From positions 57,635 to 121,634 of the forward strand of contig JADHXC010000001.1 of assembly GCA_016783135.1 (NCBI GenBank): DNA of 64,000 nucleotides, given 5' to 3'. The notes under the pieces were generated by a model that worked only from the letters and a program-made list of their open reading frames with translations, had not been told where the DNA came from and made no database searches. Shown in pieces: positions 52,875 through 62,088 of this stretch (its first letter is position 1; every line of letters begins with the position of its first letter). Made by a program: the position numbers and the translations under genes. Source of the DNA: Dehalococcoidales bacterium. GTDB lineage: Bacteria > Chloroflexota > Dehalococcoidia > Dehalococcoidales > Fen-1064.

Positions 52875-54671
52875 ATGCGCACCGTCTTAAGGCTTGTCCG
52901 CTTTCTTAAGAAGTACTGGTACCGGGTAATCCTCGCCTATGTCTGCCTTATCGCATCGACCGCTTTCTCCCTGGGAATCCCGGAGTTAATCAAACGGGCA
53001 ATTGACCGGGGTATCTCACTGGATTTGCAGACCGGCCAGATGACCGGTGACCAGCAGTTCCTGGTATTCGCCGGACTGGCCATAGTGGGGGCAAGTCTGC
53101 TGCGAGGACTGTTCAGTTTCGGGCAGAATTACCTCGGCGAGTTCATTGGCCAACGCGTAGCCTATGACATCAGGAATCGACTGTATGACCGCATCCAGCG
53201 GCTCAGTTTTGCCTTTCATGACACAGCACAGACCGGCCAGTTGATGTCTCGTGCTACCCAGGACGTAGAGGCCGTCCGCATGTTCGTGTCCATGGGCGCT
53301 CTTCGCATGGTATACATCGTAGCCACGTTCATTGGCATCTGCGCCCTGCTCTTCTCGATGAACTGGACCCTTGCCCTGATTTCGCTCGCCGCCGTGCCGC
53401 CGGCGGCTTACTGGGCAATCAGGATGGGGAGAAAGCTGCGGCCCATCTGGACAGATATCCAGGAGGGAATAGCCAGGATGGGCATACACCTCCAGGAGAA
53501 CCTCTCCGGCGTGAAGGTAGTAAGGGCCTTCACGCGCGAGCCGTACGAGATGGAAGGGTTCCGGAAGAAGGCAATGCAATACTATGAAGATGGGATGCTG
53601 TCCAGCAGGCTACAGGCCATATATATGCCCCTCATGGCCTTCATCTTCACCCTGGTCAGTGGACTCATCATATGGTATGGAGGCATAGAGGTTGTAGGCG
53701 GAAGACTGACACTAGGCGAGCTCACCCAGTTCTACTTCTACCTGGCAATGATGGTCATGCCAGTAAGAATGCTGGGCTTCATGGTGAACCTCATTTCCCG
53801 CGGCATAGCTGCCGGGGACCGTATTTTCGAGGTCCTGGACGCCCAGTCCGCGGTCAAGGAGAAACCGGGCGCCACCGAACTGGTAAATATCAAGGGCCTG
53901 GTCAGGTTCGAGGGCGTATCCTTCAGCTATGATGCGAACCCCTATGAGTCGCTCGGCGCCGTCCTTGACAAGGTCGATCTGGAGGCGAAGCCAGGCCAGA
54001 TGGTCGCCCTGCTCGGCTCAACTGGCAGTGGCAAGAGTACCCTCGTCAATCTCATTCCCAGGTTCTATGACGTCACATCGGGACGTATAACCATTGACGG
54101 CGTGGATATCCGAGACGTAACGCTGACCTCGCTGCGACGCAGTATCGGCATTGTCCAGCAGGATGTCTTCCTCTTCTCGGCAACGGTCCGGGATAATATC
54201 GTATACGGTGCTACTGATGCCAGTGATGAACAGGTGTTTGCCGCCACCAGGGCAGCATACCTCCACGAGTTCATCGAAAGCATGCCCGAAGGATACGATA
54301 CCTGGGTGGGTGAACGAGGCCTCACCCTCTCCGGTGGCCAGAAACAGAGGCTGGCTATTGCCCGCACCCTGCTGGTCAACCCTCGTATTCTCATTTTCGA
54401 TGATTCTACCTCCAGCGTTGACACTGAGACCGAGTTCCTCATTCAGCAGGCTCTCCGCGAGTTGATGAAGGGACGGACCACCTTCGTGATTGCCCAGAGG
54501 TTACAGACCGTCCGCGACGCAGACCAGATACTGGTACTTGACAAGGGTACCATCGCCGAGCGAGGGACGCATGCCCAGTTGCTGGAAGAGGGCACCATCT
54601 ACCCGCAAATCTATGAGCTCCAGCTCCGCGAACAGGAGGAGGCACTCGGTAAGGAGGGTGGCCAGCCATGA
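52875..54671 (+). CDS. ABC exporter half-transporter A (degenerate ATP site)
   Basis: 598 residues: six membrane helices (about 20-310) and a C-terminal ATPase. Walker A is GSTGSGKST, the signature LSGGQKQR is intact. However, after Walker B (ILIFDD) the catalytic glutamate is Asp, and the H-loop histidine is Gln (FVIAQRLQT). This is the pattern of the inactive-side subunit of heterodimeric exporters such as TM287/288. ATG 52875 has TTTACA-18-TACAAT ending only 10 nt upstream, so the message may be leaderless; a GTG at 52812 is the alternative. It overlaps half-transporter B by 4 bp. Confidence 0.9.
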   Translation: MRTVLRLVRFLKKYWYRVILAYVCLIASTAFSLGIPELIKRAIDRGISLDLQTGQMTGDQQFLVFAGLAIVGASLLRGLFSFGQNYLGEFIGQRVAYDIRNRLYDRIQRLSFAFHDTAQTGQLMSRATQDVEAVRMFVSMGALRMVYIVATFIGICALLFSMNWTLALISLAAVPPAAYWAIRMGRKLRPIWTDIQEGIARMGIHLQENLSGVKVVRAFTREPYEMEGFRKKAMQYYEDGMLSSRLQAIYMPLMAFIFTLVSGLIIWYGGIEVVGGRLTLGELTQFYFYLAMMVMPVRMLGFMVNLISRGIAAGDRIFEVLDAQSAVKEKPGATELVNIKGLVRFEGVSFSYDANPYESLGAVLDKVDLEAKPGQMVALLGSTGSGKSTLVNLIPRFYDVTSGRITIDGVDIRDVTLTSLRRSIGIVQQDVFLFSATVRDNIVYGATDASDEQVFAATRAAYLHEFIESMPEGYDTWVGERGLTLSGGQKQRLAIARTLLVNPRILIFDDSTSSVDTETEFLIQQALRELMKGRTTFVIAQRLQTVRDADQILVLDKGTIAERGTHAQLLEEGTIYPQIYELQLREQEEALGKEGGQP

Positions 54672-56590
54672 TGCACGGTGGTGGTGGTGGCATGATGCAC
54701 GGTGGCATGATGCACGGTGGCGCACAGGGGGTTGGCCTGCGACGTGCAGGTGACCTCGTTGATGACATTGAGTTCGGCAAGGCCTACGACCAAACGGTCA
54801 TAACCCGCCTCTTCAAGTACCTCGAGGGCTTCAAACTCCGCTTCGCTCTGGCGATGCTGGGAATGATTGTGTACACCCTCACCACGCTGGCCACGCCTTA
54901 CCTGATCGGCTATGCCTTTGACAAACCGATCACCCAGGGCAACCTGTGGGGATGGAACATAGCGAATCCGTCACTCATGCTCGTGTTCATTGCCTTCGTA
55001 TTCAACGGGCTGCTCAGCTGGGGAAGCCAGTGGCTTCAGACACTGTCCATGGCCTATGTCGGCCGTGGAGTTCTCTTCGTGCTGCGTACCCAGATGTTCA
55101 ACCACCTCCAGAAGCTCTCCATGTCCTTCTATGACCGTCACGAGGTGGGCCGTGTCATGTCGCGCGTGCAGAACGATGTCGGCTCGCTGCAGGAAGTCCT
55201 CGCCAGCGGCGTCATTGAGATCATCGCCGACGTGCTGAGCCTGGGGGGCATAGTCTTCATGCTATTCTTCATGAATGCCAGGCTGGCACTGATTACTCTC
55301 ACCATAATCCCGGTCATGGTGATTGTGCTGGCCATCTGGCAGAAGTATGCCCGGGTTGCCTTCATGCGCGTACGGATGGCCATATCCGTGGTCAATGCCG
55401 GACTGCAGGAGAACATCTCCGGTGCCAGAGTCATCCAGAGTCTGTCCCGTGAGACCGAGAACTACGGGAGATTCGACAGCGTCAACGAGGCCAACCTTGG
55501 CGCCAATCTCTCGGCGGCCCGTCTCTCTGCCGGCATCCTGCCCGTGATTGAACTGCTCATGGGCGGAGCCACGGCACTGGTCATCATCTACGGTGGTGCC
55601 CAGGCCATCGCCGGAGAGCTGATGCTGGGGCAGCTTGTTGCCTTTATCCTCTACGTGCAGCGGTTCTTCGAGCCGATACGAAGCCTCGCCATGCAGTACA
55701 CGCAGTTGCAGCGTGCCATGGCCGGTGGACAGCGGATATTCGAGGTACTTGACAGCCAGCCAGAGATAGCTGATGCTGCTGATGCTGTTGACCTGGCCAC
55801 CATCAAAGGTGACATCGAGTTCCAGGATGTTGGCTTTGAGTACGTGCCCGGCCTTGAGGTGCTGCATGACATCAACCTGCACATACACCCCGGCGAAACG
55901 GTGGCCCTGGTTGGCGCAACGGGGGCCGGGAAGAGTTCCATAATCAGCCTCGTTGGAAGGTTCTACGACATAACCAGGGGACACCTGAGAATCGACGGCC
56001 ATGACATCAAAATGGTCACTCAGAGGTCGCTGAGGCAACAGGTCGGCGTTGTCCTCCAGGAACCCTTCCTTTTCTCGAGTACAGTACGGGAGAACATCAT
56101 GTACGGCCGGGAGGGTGCCACCGAAGAGGAGATGATAGAAGCCGCCAAGGCAGTCGGCGTGCACGATTTCGTCCAGCGTCTTGAATATGGCTACGACACC
56201 GAGCTGCAAGAAAGAGGCAGCAACCTTAGTGTGGGGCAGCGTCAGTTGATCAGTTTTGCCAGAGCAGTCCTGGCTGACCCGCGTATTCTCATGCTCGATG
56301 AAGCAACGGCCAACGTTGACACCCAGACCGAGATACTCATCCAGCAGGCCCTGCGCCGCCTCCTCAAAGGCCGTACCTCCCTGGTCATTGCCCACCGTCT
56401 CTCAACTATACATGATGCCGACCGCGTGGTGGTAATCGAGGACGGGAAGATAGCGGAAATCGGGAATCACGAGCAGCTCATGCAGAAGCAGGGCATATAC
56501 TACCGTCTGTATTCCATGAGCTATGCGGCTGCCGGTGGGAACGGTTCATCTGGTAATGACGCTCCGGCAGAAGACAGACCGGCCAACTGA
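54668..56590 (+). CDS. ABC exporter half-transporter B (catalytic ATP site)
   Basis: 640 residues. It begins with an unusual Met/His/Gly-rich stretch (MMHGGGGGMMHGGMMHGG), then six membrane helices and an ATPase. Walker A is GATGAGKSS, Walker B LMLDEATANVD with the catalytic Glu, and the H-loop is VIAHRLST. The signature is altered to NLSVGQRQ. Together with half A this gives one consensus ATP site (B Walker with A signature) and one degenerate site. The substrate could be a drug, lipid or metal complex; the N-terminal stretch could bind metal but this is speculation. Confidence 0.9.
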   Translation: MMHGGGGGMMHGGMMHGGAQGVGLRRAGDLVDDIEFGKAYDQTVITRLFKYLEGFKLRFALAMLGMIVYTLTTLATPYLIGYAFDKPITQGNLWGWNIANPSLMLVFIAFVFNGLLSWGSQWLQTLSMAYVGRGVLFVLRTQMFNHLQKLSMSFYDRHEVGRVMSRVQNDVGSLQEVLASGVIEIIADVLSLGGIVFMLFFMNARLALITLTIIPVMVIVLAIWQKYARVAFMRVRMAISVVNAGLQENISGARVIQSLSRETENYGRFDSVNEANLGANLSAARLSAGILPVIELLMGGATALVIIYGGAQAIAGELMLGQLVAFILYVQRFFEPIRSLAMQYTQLQRAMAGGQRIFEVLDSQPEIADAADAVDLATIKGDIEFQDVGFEYVPGLEVLHDINLHIHPGETVALVGATGAGKSSIISLVGRFYDITRGHLRIDGHDIKMVTQRSLRQQVGVVLQEPFLFSSTVRENIMYGREGATEEEMIEAAKAVGVHDFVQRLEYGYDTELQERGSNLSVGQRQLISFARAVLADPRILMLDEATANVDTQTEILIQQALRRLLKGRTSLVIAHRLSTIHDADRVVVIEDGKIAEIGNHEQLMQKQGIYYRLYSMSYAAAGGNGSSGNDAPAEDRPAN

Positions 56591-56776
56591 TGTTTGTCCA
56601 GCCTGGCGGCTGGACAACTAGCGGAATGCCCGCTACCCTGGCATTCCGCCCCTTCTACGGAGCGACATGCCAAGGTACTCTGGTGTTTGTCCAGCCTGGC
56701 GGCTGGACAACTAGCGGAATGCCCGCTACCTTGGCATTCCGCCCCTTCTACGGAGCGACCTGCCAAGGTACTCAGC
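56591..56776. repeat. 93-bp tandem duplication (two units)
   Basis: Units 56591-56683 and 56684-56776 differ at only a few bases. Each contains the palindromes TGTCCAGCCTGGCGGCTGGACA and GGAATGCCCGCTACC with TGGCATTCC. The second unit covers the last 17 codons and stop of the Gate-domain gene, and the first repeats that gene end downstream of its stop. Such palindromes may also terminate both convergent transcripts. Confidence 0.85.
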
Positions 56777-57697
56777 CACACGGAATACATGGACAGCCAC
56801 GGCGGCCATTACCAGTTTGGGCACCCACAACCACAAACCGTTAATGCCCAAGGCCATGAACAGGGCCGGGTCTTCTACCATGCTGTGGTTGATGCCGATT
56901 GAGATATGAAGGTGCTCCAGTTCTGCCTTTGTCAAATCCCCTTGCCTCGCCCTTTCCTGAATAACGGCCCCGCCGTACATGAGACCGAAGACGACCGCGG
57001 TCACCCAGAGCATCGCCGCCCTATCGGATAGCCCGATTATTTTCATCAGTGGCCGGGAGACATTGAATAGCCTGTCCGTCCAGCCGAGCCACATCAAGGA
57101 TTCCAGGGCTATCATGATAGCCATTATGATGCCGAATATCTTGGCCAGCAGGATGAGCATGTCCAGGGCCCACTGCCTCAGGGCTTCGAGAATCGGGGCA
57201 CCGGTAGTAAGGCCTGCCACTCCGGAAATATTCCCGGATGTGTCACCCAGGAACTGGGAGACAATCAGTACAGTGACAATAGCAGCCGCAAGGCGTACCA
57301 GTGTTACTTTGGCGGCATTGATTCCGGACCGGTGCTGGATAAGCCCTTCCATAATCAGGTTATGCGCAATCAAGACAAAAACAGCGATAAGTGTCATCTG
57401 TCCGATGCTGAAGGGAAGAACCGTCATCGTTGCGATGGCGGCATATACATTGATTACCATGCCGCTGATTATCGGCAGTGCCGCTTCACTGGGCAGGCCA
57501 AGCCACCCCATCAATGGCTTCAGCACCACCTCCGCATGGTATAGCCAGCCAGACCACTGCAGCAGCATAACAAGGAAAGAGACAGGGATAATGACCTTGC
57601 ATATCCAGAGAAAGCTACCCCAGCCCTTCTTCATCCCGGAGATGAAAGCGCCCTTAAGCTTCACCAGGTAACCGGATGTACTGTTAGCTGCCAGCAT
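56726..57697 (-). CDS. Nucleoside-recognition (Gate) domain membrane protein
   Basis: 323 residues with about eight hydrophobic segments in two Gate-like halves: GMKKGWGSFLWICKVIIPVS, LGLPSEAALPIISGMVINVY and LIAHNLIMEGLIQHRSG. The pattern is shared by spore maturation protein A/B and the Gate domains of nucleoside transporters and FeoB. The C-terminal residues RSLRRRGGMPR are encoded by the tandem repeat and may be an altered end. Function unassigned; probably a transporter or a membrane scaffold. Confidence 0.8.
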   Translation of the reverse strand: MLAANSTSGYLVKLKGAFISGMKKGWGSFLWICKVIIPVSFLVMLLQWSGWLYHAEVVLKPLMGWLGLPSEAALPIISGMVINVYAAIATMTVLPFSIGQMTLIAVFVLIAHNLIMEGLIQHRSGINAAKVTLVRLAAAIVTVLIVSQFLGDTSGNISGVAGLTTGAPILEALRQWALDMLILLAKIFGIIMAIMIALESLMWLGWTDRLFNVSRPLMKIIGLSDRAAMLWVTAVVFGLMYGGAVIQERARQGDLTKAELEHLHISIGINHSMVEDPALFMALGINGLWLWVPKLVMAAVAVHVFRVAEYLGRSLRRRGGMPR

Positions 57698-57879
57698 TCA
57701 CCTCCATGACGGTCAAACATCATTATAGAGCAATCCTCGTCCGGTGTCCCTGTGGTACCTGGACACGTAAGAACTCCGTCCCACAGACTATTATATTGAC
57801 AGAGGTAATGAACGCCTGTAAACTTTGCCTCAGGAGCAAGATAGCGGACCAGCCTGTTTCCCGGGAAAAGGAGGGGGAA

Positions 57880-58800
57880 TTGATTATTGATGTCCATTAT
57901 CACTACATGCGCCTGCCCGCCAGTGACGACATTGCCCGGAACATGGCATCCGGACTTCTTCTCGATGCCGAAAGGGCCGGTGTCAAGAAATCCCTGGAGG
58001 ATGTTCTGCCGGCCTATCGTGACCTGATGGATGACCCCGAATGCGACAAACTCGTCAGGCGGATGGACGAGAATGGCATAGATGTCACCGCAATCTGCGT
58101 GGTCGATAACGTGGACTTCGGTATAGACAATGAGCGTGTCCTGCGCATCAATGATTACTGCGCAAAGGCTGCCGCCAAACACCGTGGCCGGCTCATCTCC
58201 CTGGCTGGTATCGACCCCAGAAGACCCGAAGCCCCTGCCCTGTTCCGAAAGTGTATCGAAGAATTCGGCATGAATGGGCTGAAATGGCACCCTGATAACG
58301 GCTACTATCCTAATAGCCCGGAGGCCTATGCCGTGCTTGAGGTGGCTAATGAGCTGGGTATGCCACTACTCACACACTGCTCCCCGCTGCCGCGGTCCCG
58401 TGCCAAGTACGCCATGCCGATTTACCTCGATGACATCGCGCTCGATTTCCCCAACGTCGAAATTATTGCCGCCCACATGGGGCACATCTGGTGGCACGAC
58501 TGGGCGGCTCTGGCGAAGTACAAGAGTAATATCTCCGGCGACCTGGCCATGTGGCAGTTGATGTTTGTCAGCAAGCCAAGCCTTTTCCGCCGTTACCTGA
58601 GGGAGATTCTGGATATCCTTGGGCCGGAGCAGGTGCTCTTTGCCTCTGACGGCCCTGTATTCGAGCCTATAGTCAGTAACCGGGATTGGGTGGGGATTAT
58701 CAAAGGTCTCACGACCAGAGGTGCTGACGGCATCATTTTTACCGGAGAAGAAGTAGACGCTATACTCGGTGATAATGCTGCCCGTATCTTTGGACTGTAG
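57880..58800 (+). CDS. Amidohydrolase family protein (ACMSD-like)
   Basis: 306 residues from TTG 57880, chosen because AAGGAGG lies 5 nt upstream and the first strand IIDVHYHY begins right there. The metal site of amidohydrolase_2 proteins is visible: HxH in DVHYHY, the KWHPDNGYYPNS loop, His in LLTHCSP, AAHMGH and the Asp of FASDGP. Family members decarboxylate or hydrolyse aromatic acids and related compounds. It is followed 71 bp later by the C-GCAxxG-C-C gene on the same strand. Confidence 0.87.
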   Translation: MIIDVHYHYMRLPASDDIARNMASGLLLDAERAGVKKSLEDVLPAYRDLMDDPECDKLVRRMDENGIDVTAICVVDNVDFGIDNERVLRINDYCAKAAAKHRGRLISLAGIDPRRPEAPALFRKCIEEFGMNGLKWHPDNGYYPNSPEAYAVLEVANELGMPLLTHCSPLPRSRAKYAMPIYLDDIALDFPNVEIIAAHMGHIWWHDWAALAKYKSNISGDLAMWQLMFVSKPSLFRRYLREILDILGPEQVLFASDGPVFEPIVSNRDWVGIIKGLTTRGADGIIFTGEEVDAILGDNAARIFGL

Positions 58801-58871
58801 CAATAAGCCCACGGCGTACTGATTATCAGGAAGCATTAGTAGCAAGAAACGAAGAGGGAGGGTAACAAGCA

Positions 58872-59345
58872 ATGCCATTCAAGATGTCACTTGAAGAAGC
58901 CCTGGAGCGGGCACTTGAGCACATGCACGGCGGCTTTCACTGAGGCCCCAGTGTCCTGCAAGTTATGTGGGAAGCAGAAGAACTTGGTCCGGAGGATGTG
59001 CTCTGGGCATCCACCGCCTTTAACGGCGGCATTGCCGGACAGCAGAAGGCTCCATGCGGTGCCGTTTCAGCAGCAGCGGTCTGCCTGGGACTACGTCACC
59101 GCTGCCCTATCAGTGATAAGGAACGAGCTAACGAGGCCCGCGAGACCGCCCGTCGTGATGCCAGACTCTTCGTCTCAAGATTCCTAGATGAGTTCGGCTC
59201 AATAGCCTGCGGTGAGCTGCTGGGTATTGATTTTTCATCGCCGGATGGGTATCGTAAGTTCCGTGACTCGGAGATGTGGCGTGAGAAGTGCGATAATTAT
59301 GTCAAGTTTGCCATCCGGCAGCTCTACGAACTGGCCGGGTCCTAG
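58872..59345 (+). CDS. C-GCAxxG-C-C family protein, candidate selenoprotein (in-frame TGA at codon 24)
   Basis: 157 codons when TGA 58941-58943 is read through. ATG 58872 has GAGGGAGGGT about 9 nt upstream. The N-terminus MPFKMSLEEALERALEHM leads to GGFH-TGA-GPSVLQVMWEAEEL; members of this family have the first redox Cys exactly in this place. The remaining family cysteines follow: KAPCGAVSAAAVCLG, GSIACGELLGIDF and WREKCDNY. No start signal precedes the ATG after the TGA. CAAGTT at 58959 pairs with AACTTG at 58981, a weak SECIS-like stem-loop 15 nt after TGA. Either selenocysteine insertion or a nonsense mutation explains this; the former is favoured because the TGA replaces a key cysteine and the rest of the gene is intact. 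Confidence 0.65.
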
Positions 59346-59497
59346 TCTGGAATAGACAGTATAGCGGTTCAGGGCGCTATAATTAGGGGGGATGGTTCAA
59401 TACTCCTGTCAATCAGGCTTGGAGTTGCAGGAGAGTCGTGCCGGCGAGACTTCTCTAGAGTGCGGATGGGCATGACTGTCTATGGCTGTAGGATAAT

Positions 59498-60199
59498 ATG
59501 TCGATTATGACAGGACTACTAAAAAGTATACTACCGCGTCTGATAATTGTCCTGGTGATACCGGTGGTGGCAGCCACGCTGCTGGCCGCCAGGCCGGTTG
59601 AAGCCGGCTGACCGGGGCAGTCATTCAGGCTGACGGTCGATGTCAGCCCGGCAGATGGCGGCGATATCCAGGTGGAATCGCTGGTACCGGACGAATACCC
59701 TATGGATTACACTTATCCGGCCGACTACTCCGTGGTCCTCAAGGCAATACCGGCACCCGGTTACCGGCTGGTCAACTGGAGCGGTGACGCTAGTGGTAAT
59801 AATGAAACGGTCGAGCTCACGATGAGCTGCACTAAGAGCGTCACCGCCGTTTTTTCAATGGCAACCTATGCCCTGATGGTCCAAGTAGACACATATAATG
59901 GCGGCGAGGTTACCGTGGAACCGCAACCCGGTACCGGAGAAGGCTACGCTATGGGAACACAGGTCACACTAAATGCCAATGCCACCGAGGGATATCGGTT
60001 CAGCCACTGGAGCGGCGATATTTCCAGCCGGGACAACCCGGTCACCCTGGTCATGAACTCAGCCCGGGAGGTGAACGCTCATTTCGTGGAGACTTCGGCT
60101 TTCGCCTGGTGGTGGATAGCCCCCGGTGCCGGTGTCGTCATTATCGCCTTACCGATATACTTCCTGACAACCAGGAGACAGGGTTCCTCACGGAAGTAG
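59498..60199 (+). pseudogene. InlB-repeat surface protein interrupted by TGA
   Basis: One frame from ATG 59498 gives a signal peptide (RLIIVLVIPVVAATLLAARP), then TGA at 59609-59611 just after the predicted cleavage region, then an open frame to 60199. The distal part has two divergent InlB B-repeat domains (PGYRLVNWSGDASGN and EGYRFSHWSGDISS) and a C-terminal membrane helix (WWWIAPGAGVVIIALPIYFL). GTG 59672 could start a truncated protein but would lack the signal peptide. No redox context surrounds the TGA, so a nonsense mutation or a sequence error is more likely than selenocysteine. Confidence 0.65.
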
Positions 60200-60331
60200 C
60201 TATCTCCGTTAAGCTATAGCCATCAACAGCATCATTCCGCAGGCTTAGTCAAAGTTGACACCCCCGACTGGTAGTGCTATCGTTTCTTAACCATAGACAC
60301 TGATATTGACTCGTCCACAAAGAGGTAAATA

Positions 60332-60982
60332 ATGATTCAACACGGCATCATCCTCTTCATGGTAATGTCGCTTGTTATTACAGGTATACTCACAAGCTGC
60401 TCGGCTCCACCGGAAGGTTCCGCAGTGTGGTATTTTGACCGGGCTTATGAAATGGCTGCTAAAGGGCGCTTTGAAGAAGCAGTAAGTGAGTACACCAGGG
60501 CCATCGATGTCGACCCCGCCATGGCCAGGGCCTATATCAACCGGGCGGCTGCCTATGCCAGCCTGGAGAAGTATGACCAATCCATAGCCGACTGCGCCAA
60601 AGCCATCTCTCTTGATTCGGAACTGGCCCTTGCCTATACCAACCGCGCTTATGCCTACAACGCCCAAGGCAAGTATGAACTGGCTGTATCTGACTGCGCA
60701 AGGGCTATTAAGATTGACCGTAGCATCGCCGAGGCGTATATCAACCGGGCTGGAGCCTACATCGGTCTTGGCAAAGCACACCTTGCAGTTGCCGACAGCA
60801 ACAAGGCCCTGGAAATTAATCCTGACCTGGCCCTGGCATACTTCCACCGTGCTCTTGCCTACAAGGACATGGGAATGAAGGACGAGGCAATAGCAGATTT
60901 CGAGAAGTTCATCACCTTGACCAGTGACCCGGTGTTGAGTGAAACCGCTACCTACGAGATAGACCAACTCTCCAAAGAATAG
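60332..60982 (+). CDS. TPR-repeat lipoprotein
   Basis: 216 residues. Signal peptide with lipobox LTSC, then five tetratricopeptide repeats of 34 residues (FDRAYEMAAKGRFEEAVSEY, YINRAAAYASLEKYDQSIAD, YTNRAYAYNAQGKYELAVSD and so on). Predicted to be membrane-anchored outside the cell and to bind protein partners. Weak ribosome-binding site (AGAGG). Monocistronic. Confidence 0.88.
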   Translation: MIQHGIILFMVMSLVITGILTSCSAPPEGSAVWYFDRAYEMAAKGRFEEAVSEYTRAIDVDPAMARAYINRAAAYASLEKYDQSIADCAKAISLDSELALAYTNRAYAYNAQGKYELAVSDCARAIKIDRSIAEAYINRAGAYIGLGKAHLAVADSNKALEINPDLALAYFHRALAYKDMGMKDEAIADFEKFITLTSDPVLSETATYEIDQLSKE

Positions 60983-61148
60983 GAACAGGCCCCAAAGCTC
61001 CTGCCCAGTCCTCTCCCTACTATGTCTTTGCTTTCAAATTTCATACCGTTGTGACCGGACTATCCTGACCCAACAAGTGCGAACCCGGTTATTTGTGTTA
61101 TCATTCAGTACAACCATTAACTTATAGTCTGAATGTGAAACATACACC

Positions 61149-61904
61149 ATGCACGCTCTGGACATCTTCAGCCTTCAGTGGTTTCTCGCCCTGGCTGCGG
61201 TTCTCATCGCTGCCCTTGTTCGCGGGACAGCAGGGTTTGGTTTAGCCCTTGTCCTGGCGCCGATTCTGCTCTTCGTTCTCGAACCTAAGTCCGTGGTCGT
61301 TGTCAGCCTGATTCTTGGTGTGCTCAGCCATATCATGGTCCTGGGCTCCGCATATAGAAGATTGGACCCGAGAAGGATTCTTTCCATGATTGCCGGTAGT
61401 CTGATGGGCATCCCTCTGGGAGTGCTGGTGATAACGGCCATCAGCCCTTCCGCGCTGAAGGTCCTCATCGGAGCAGTAATCGTGTTTTTCGCCGTACCTC
61501 TTGCCATCGGGTTCACCAGAACCTTCCGGAGGGAGAAACCAATCGCCGTGGTTGCCGGTTTCCTCAGTGGCGTTCTCAATAGCTCAACCAGCCTGGGAGG
61601 TCCACCGGTTGTTCTTTTCATGCATAGCCAGAAATGGCCCAAGGAGGTGATTCACCCCAGCCTGGCTGCGTACTTCCTCGTTACCTCTCTGGTCACACTG
61701 TTGGGTCTTTTCATTGCCGGTCTGGTAGATATCCCTCTGGTTGTAACCGCAGTGTCTCTTGCGCCCGCGATGTTGGTCGGTGTCGGCATCGGAATGCTGG
61801 CATTTCGCAAAATAAACGAACATTTCTTCAGGATGCTCTCGATAGCCATTGTTTTCTGCTCCGGAATACTGGCAATCCTGTCCGGACTGGGCATCTTCCA
61901 CTGA
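61149..61904 (+). CDS. TauE/SafE-family anion exporter
   Basis: 251 residues with about eight membrane helices. The two repeated halves of the family begin ALVRGTAGFGLALVLAPI and GFLSGVLNSSTSLGGPPVVL. The family exports sulfite, sulfoacetate or other small organosulfur/carboxylate anions. No companion sulfur gene is next to it, so the substrate is open. Confidence 0.87.
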   Translation: MHALDIFSLQWFLALAAVLIAALVRGTAGFGLALVLAPILLFVLEPKSVVVVSLILGVLSHIMVLGSAYRRLDPRRILSMIAGSLMGIPLGVLVITAISPSALKVLIGAVIVFFAVPLAIGFTRTFRREKPIAVVAGFLSGVLNSSTSLGGPPVVLFMHSQKWPKEVIHPSLAAYFLVTSLVTLLGLFIAGLVDIPLVVTAVSLAPAMLVGVGIGMLAFRKINEHFFRMLSIAIVFCSGILAILSGLGIFH

Positions 61905-62088
61905 ACTGCATCGTACCCGGGTAGCATGGCGGTTACCCCGCACAGGTTGAAGCCCCCTTTGCATAACTCTGTATTTATTTACCAAAACTTTAGCCCGCCG
62001 TTAGTTTATCTTCACCTTCTTTCTCCGAATCTTAATATCCGCGTGATATATTGGTAAGTGCAATCATATCCCTGGAAGGGGTAACTCA

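Noticed and set aside
55262..56395. 377-codon minus-strand frame opposite ABC half-transporter B
   Set aside because: Antisense to an ATPase domain with intact motifs; no coding signal of its own.
45460..60199. TGA recoded as tryptophan throughout the genome
   Set aside because: Several intact genes end in TGA (for example alaS, dapF, the enoyl-CoA hydratase at 27460) with no sensible extension.
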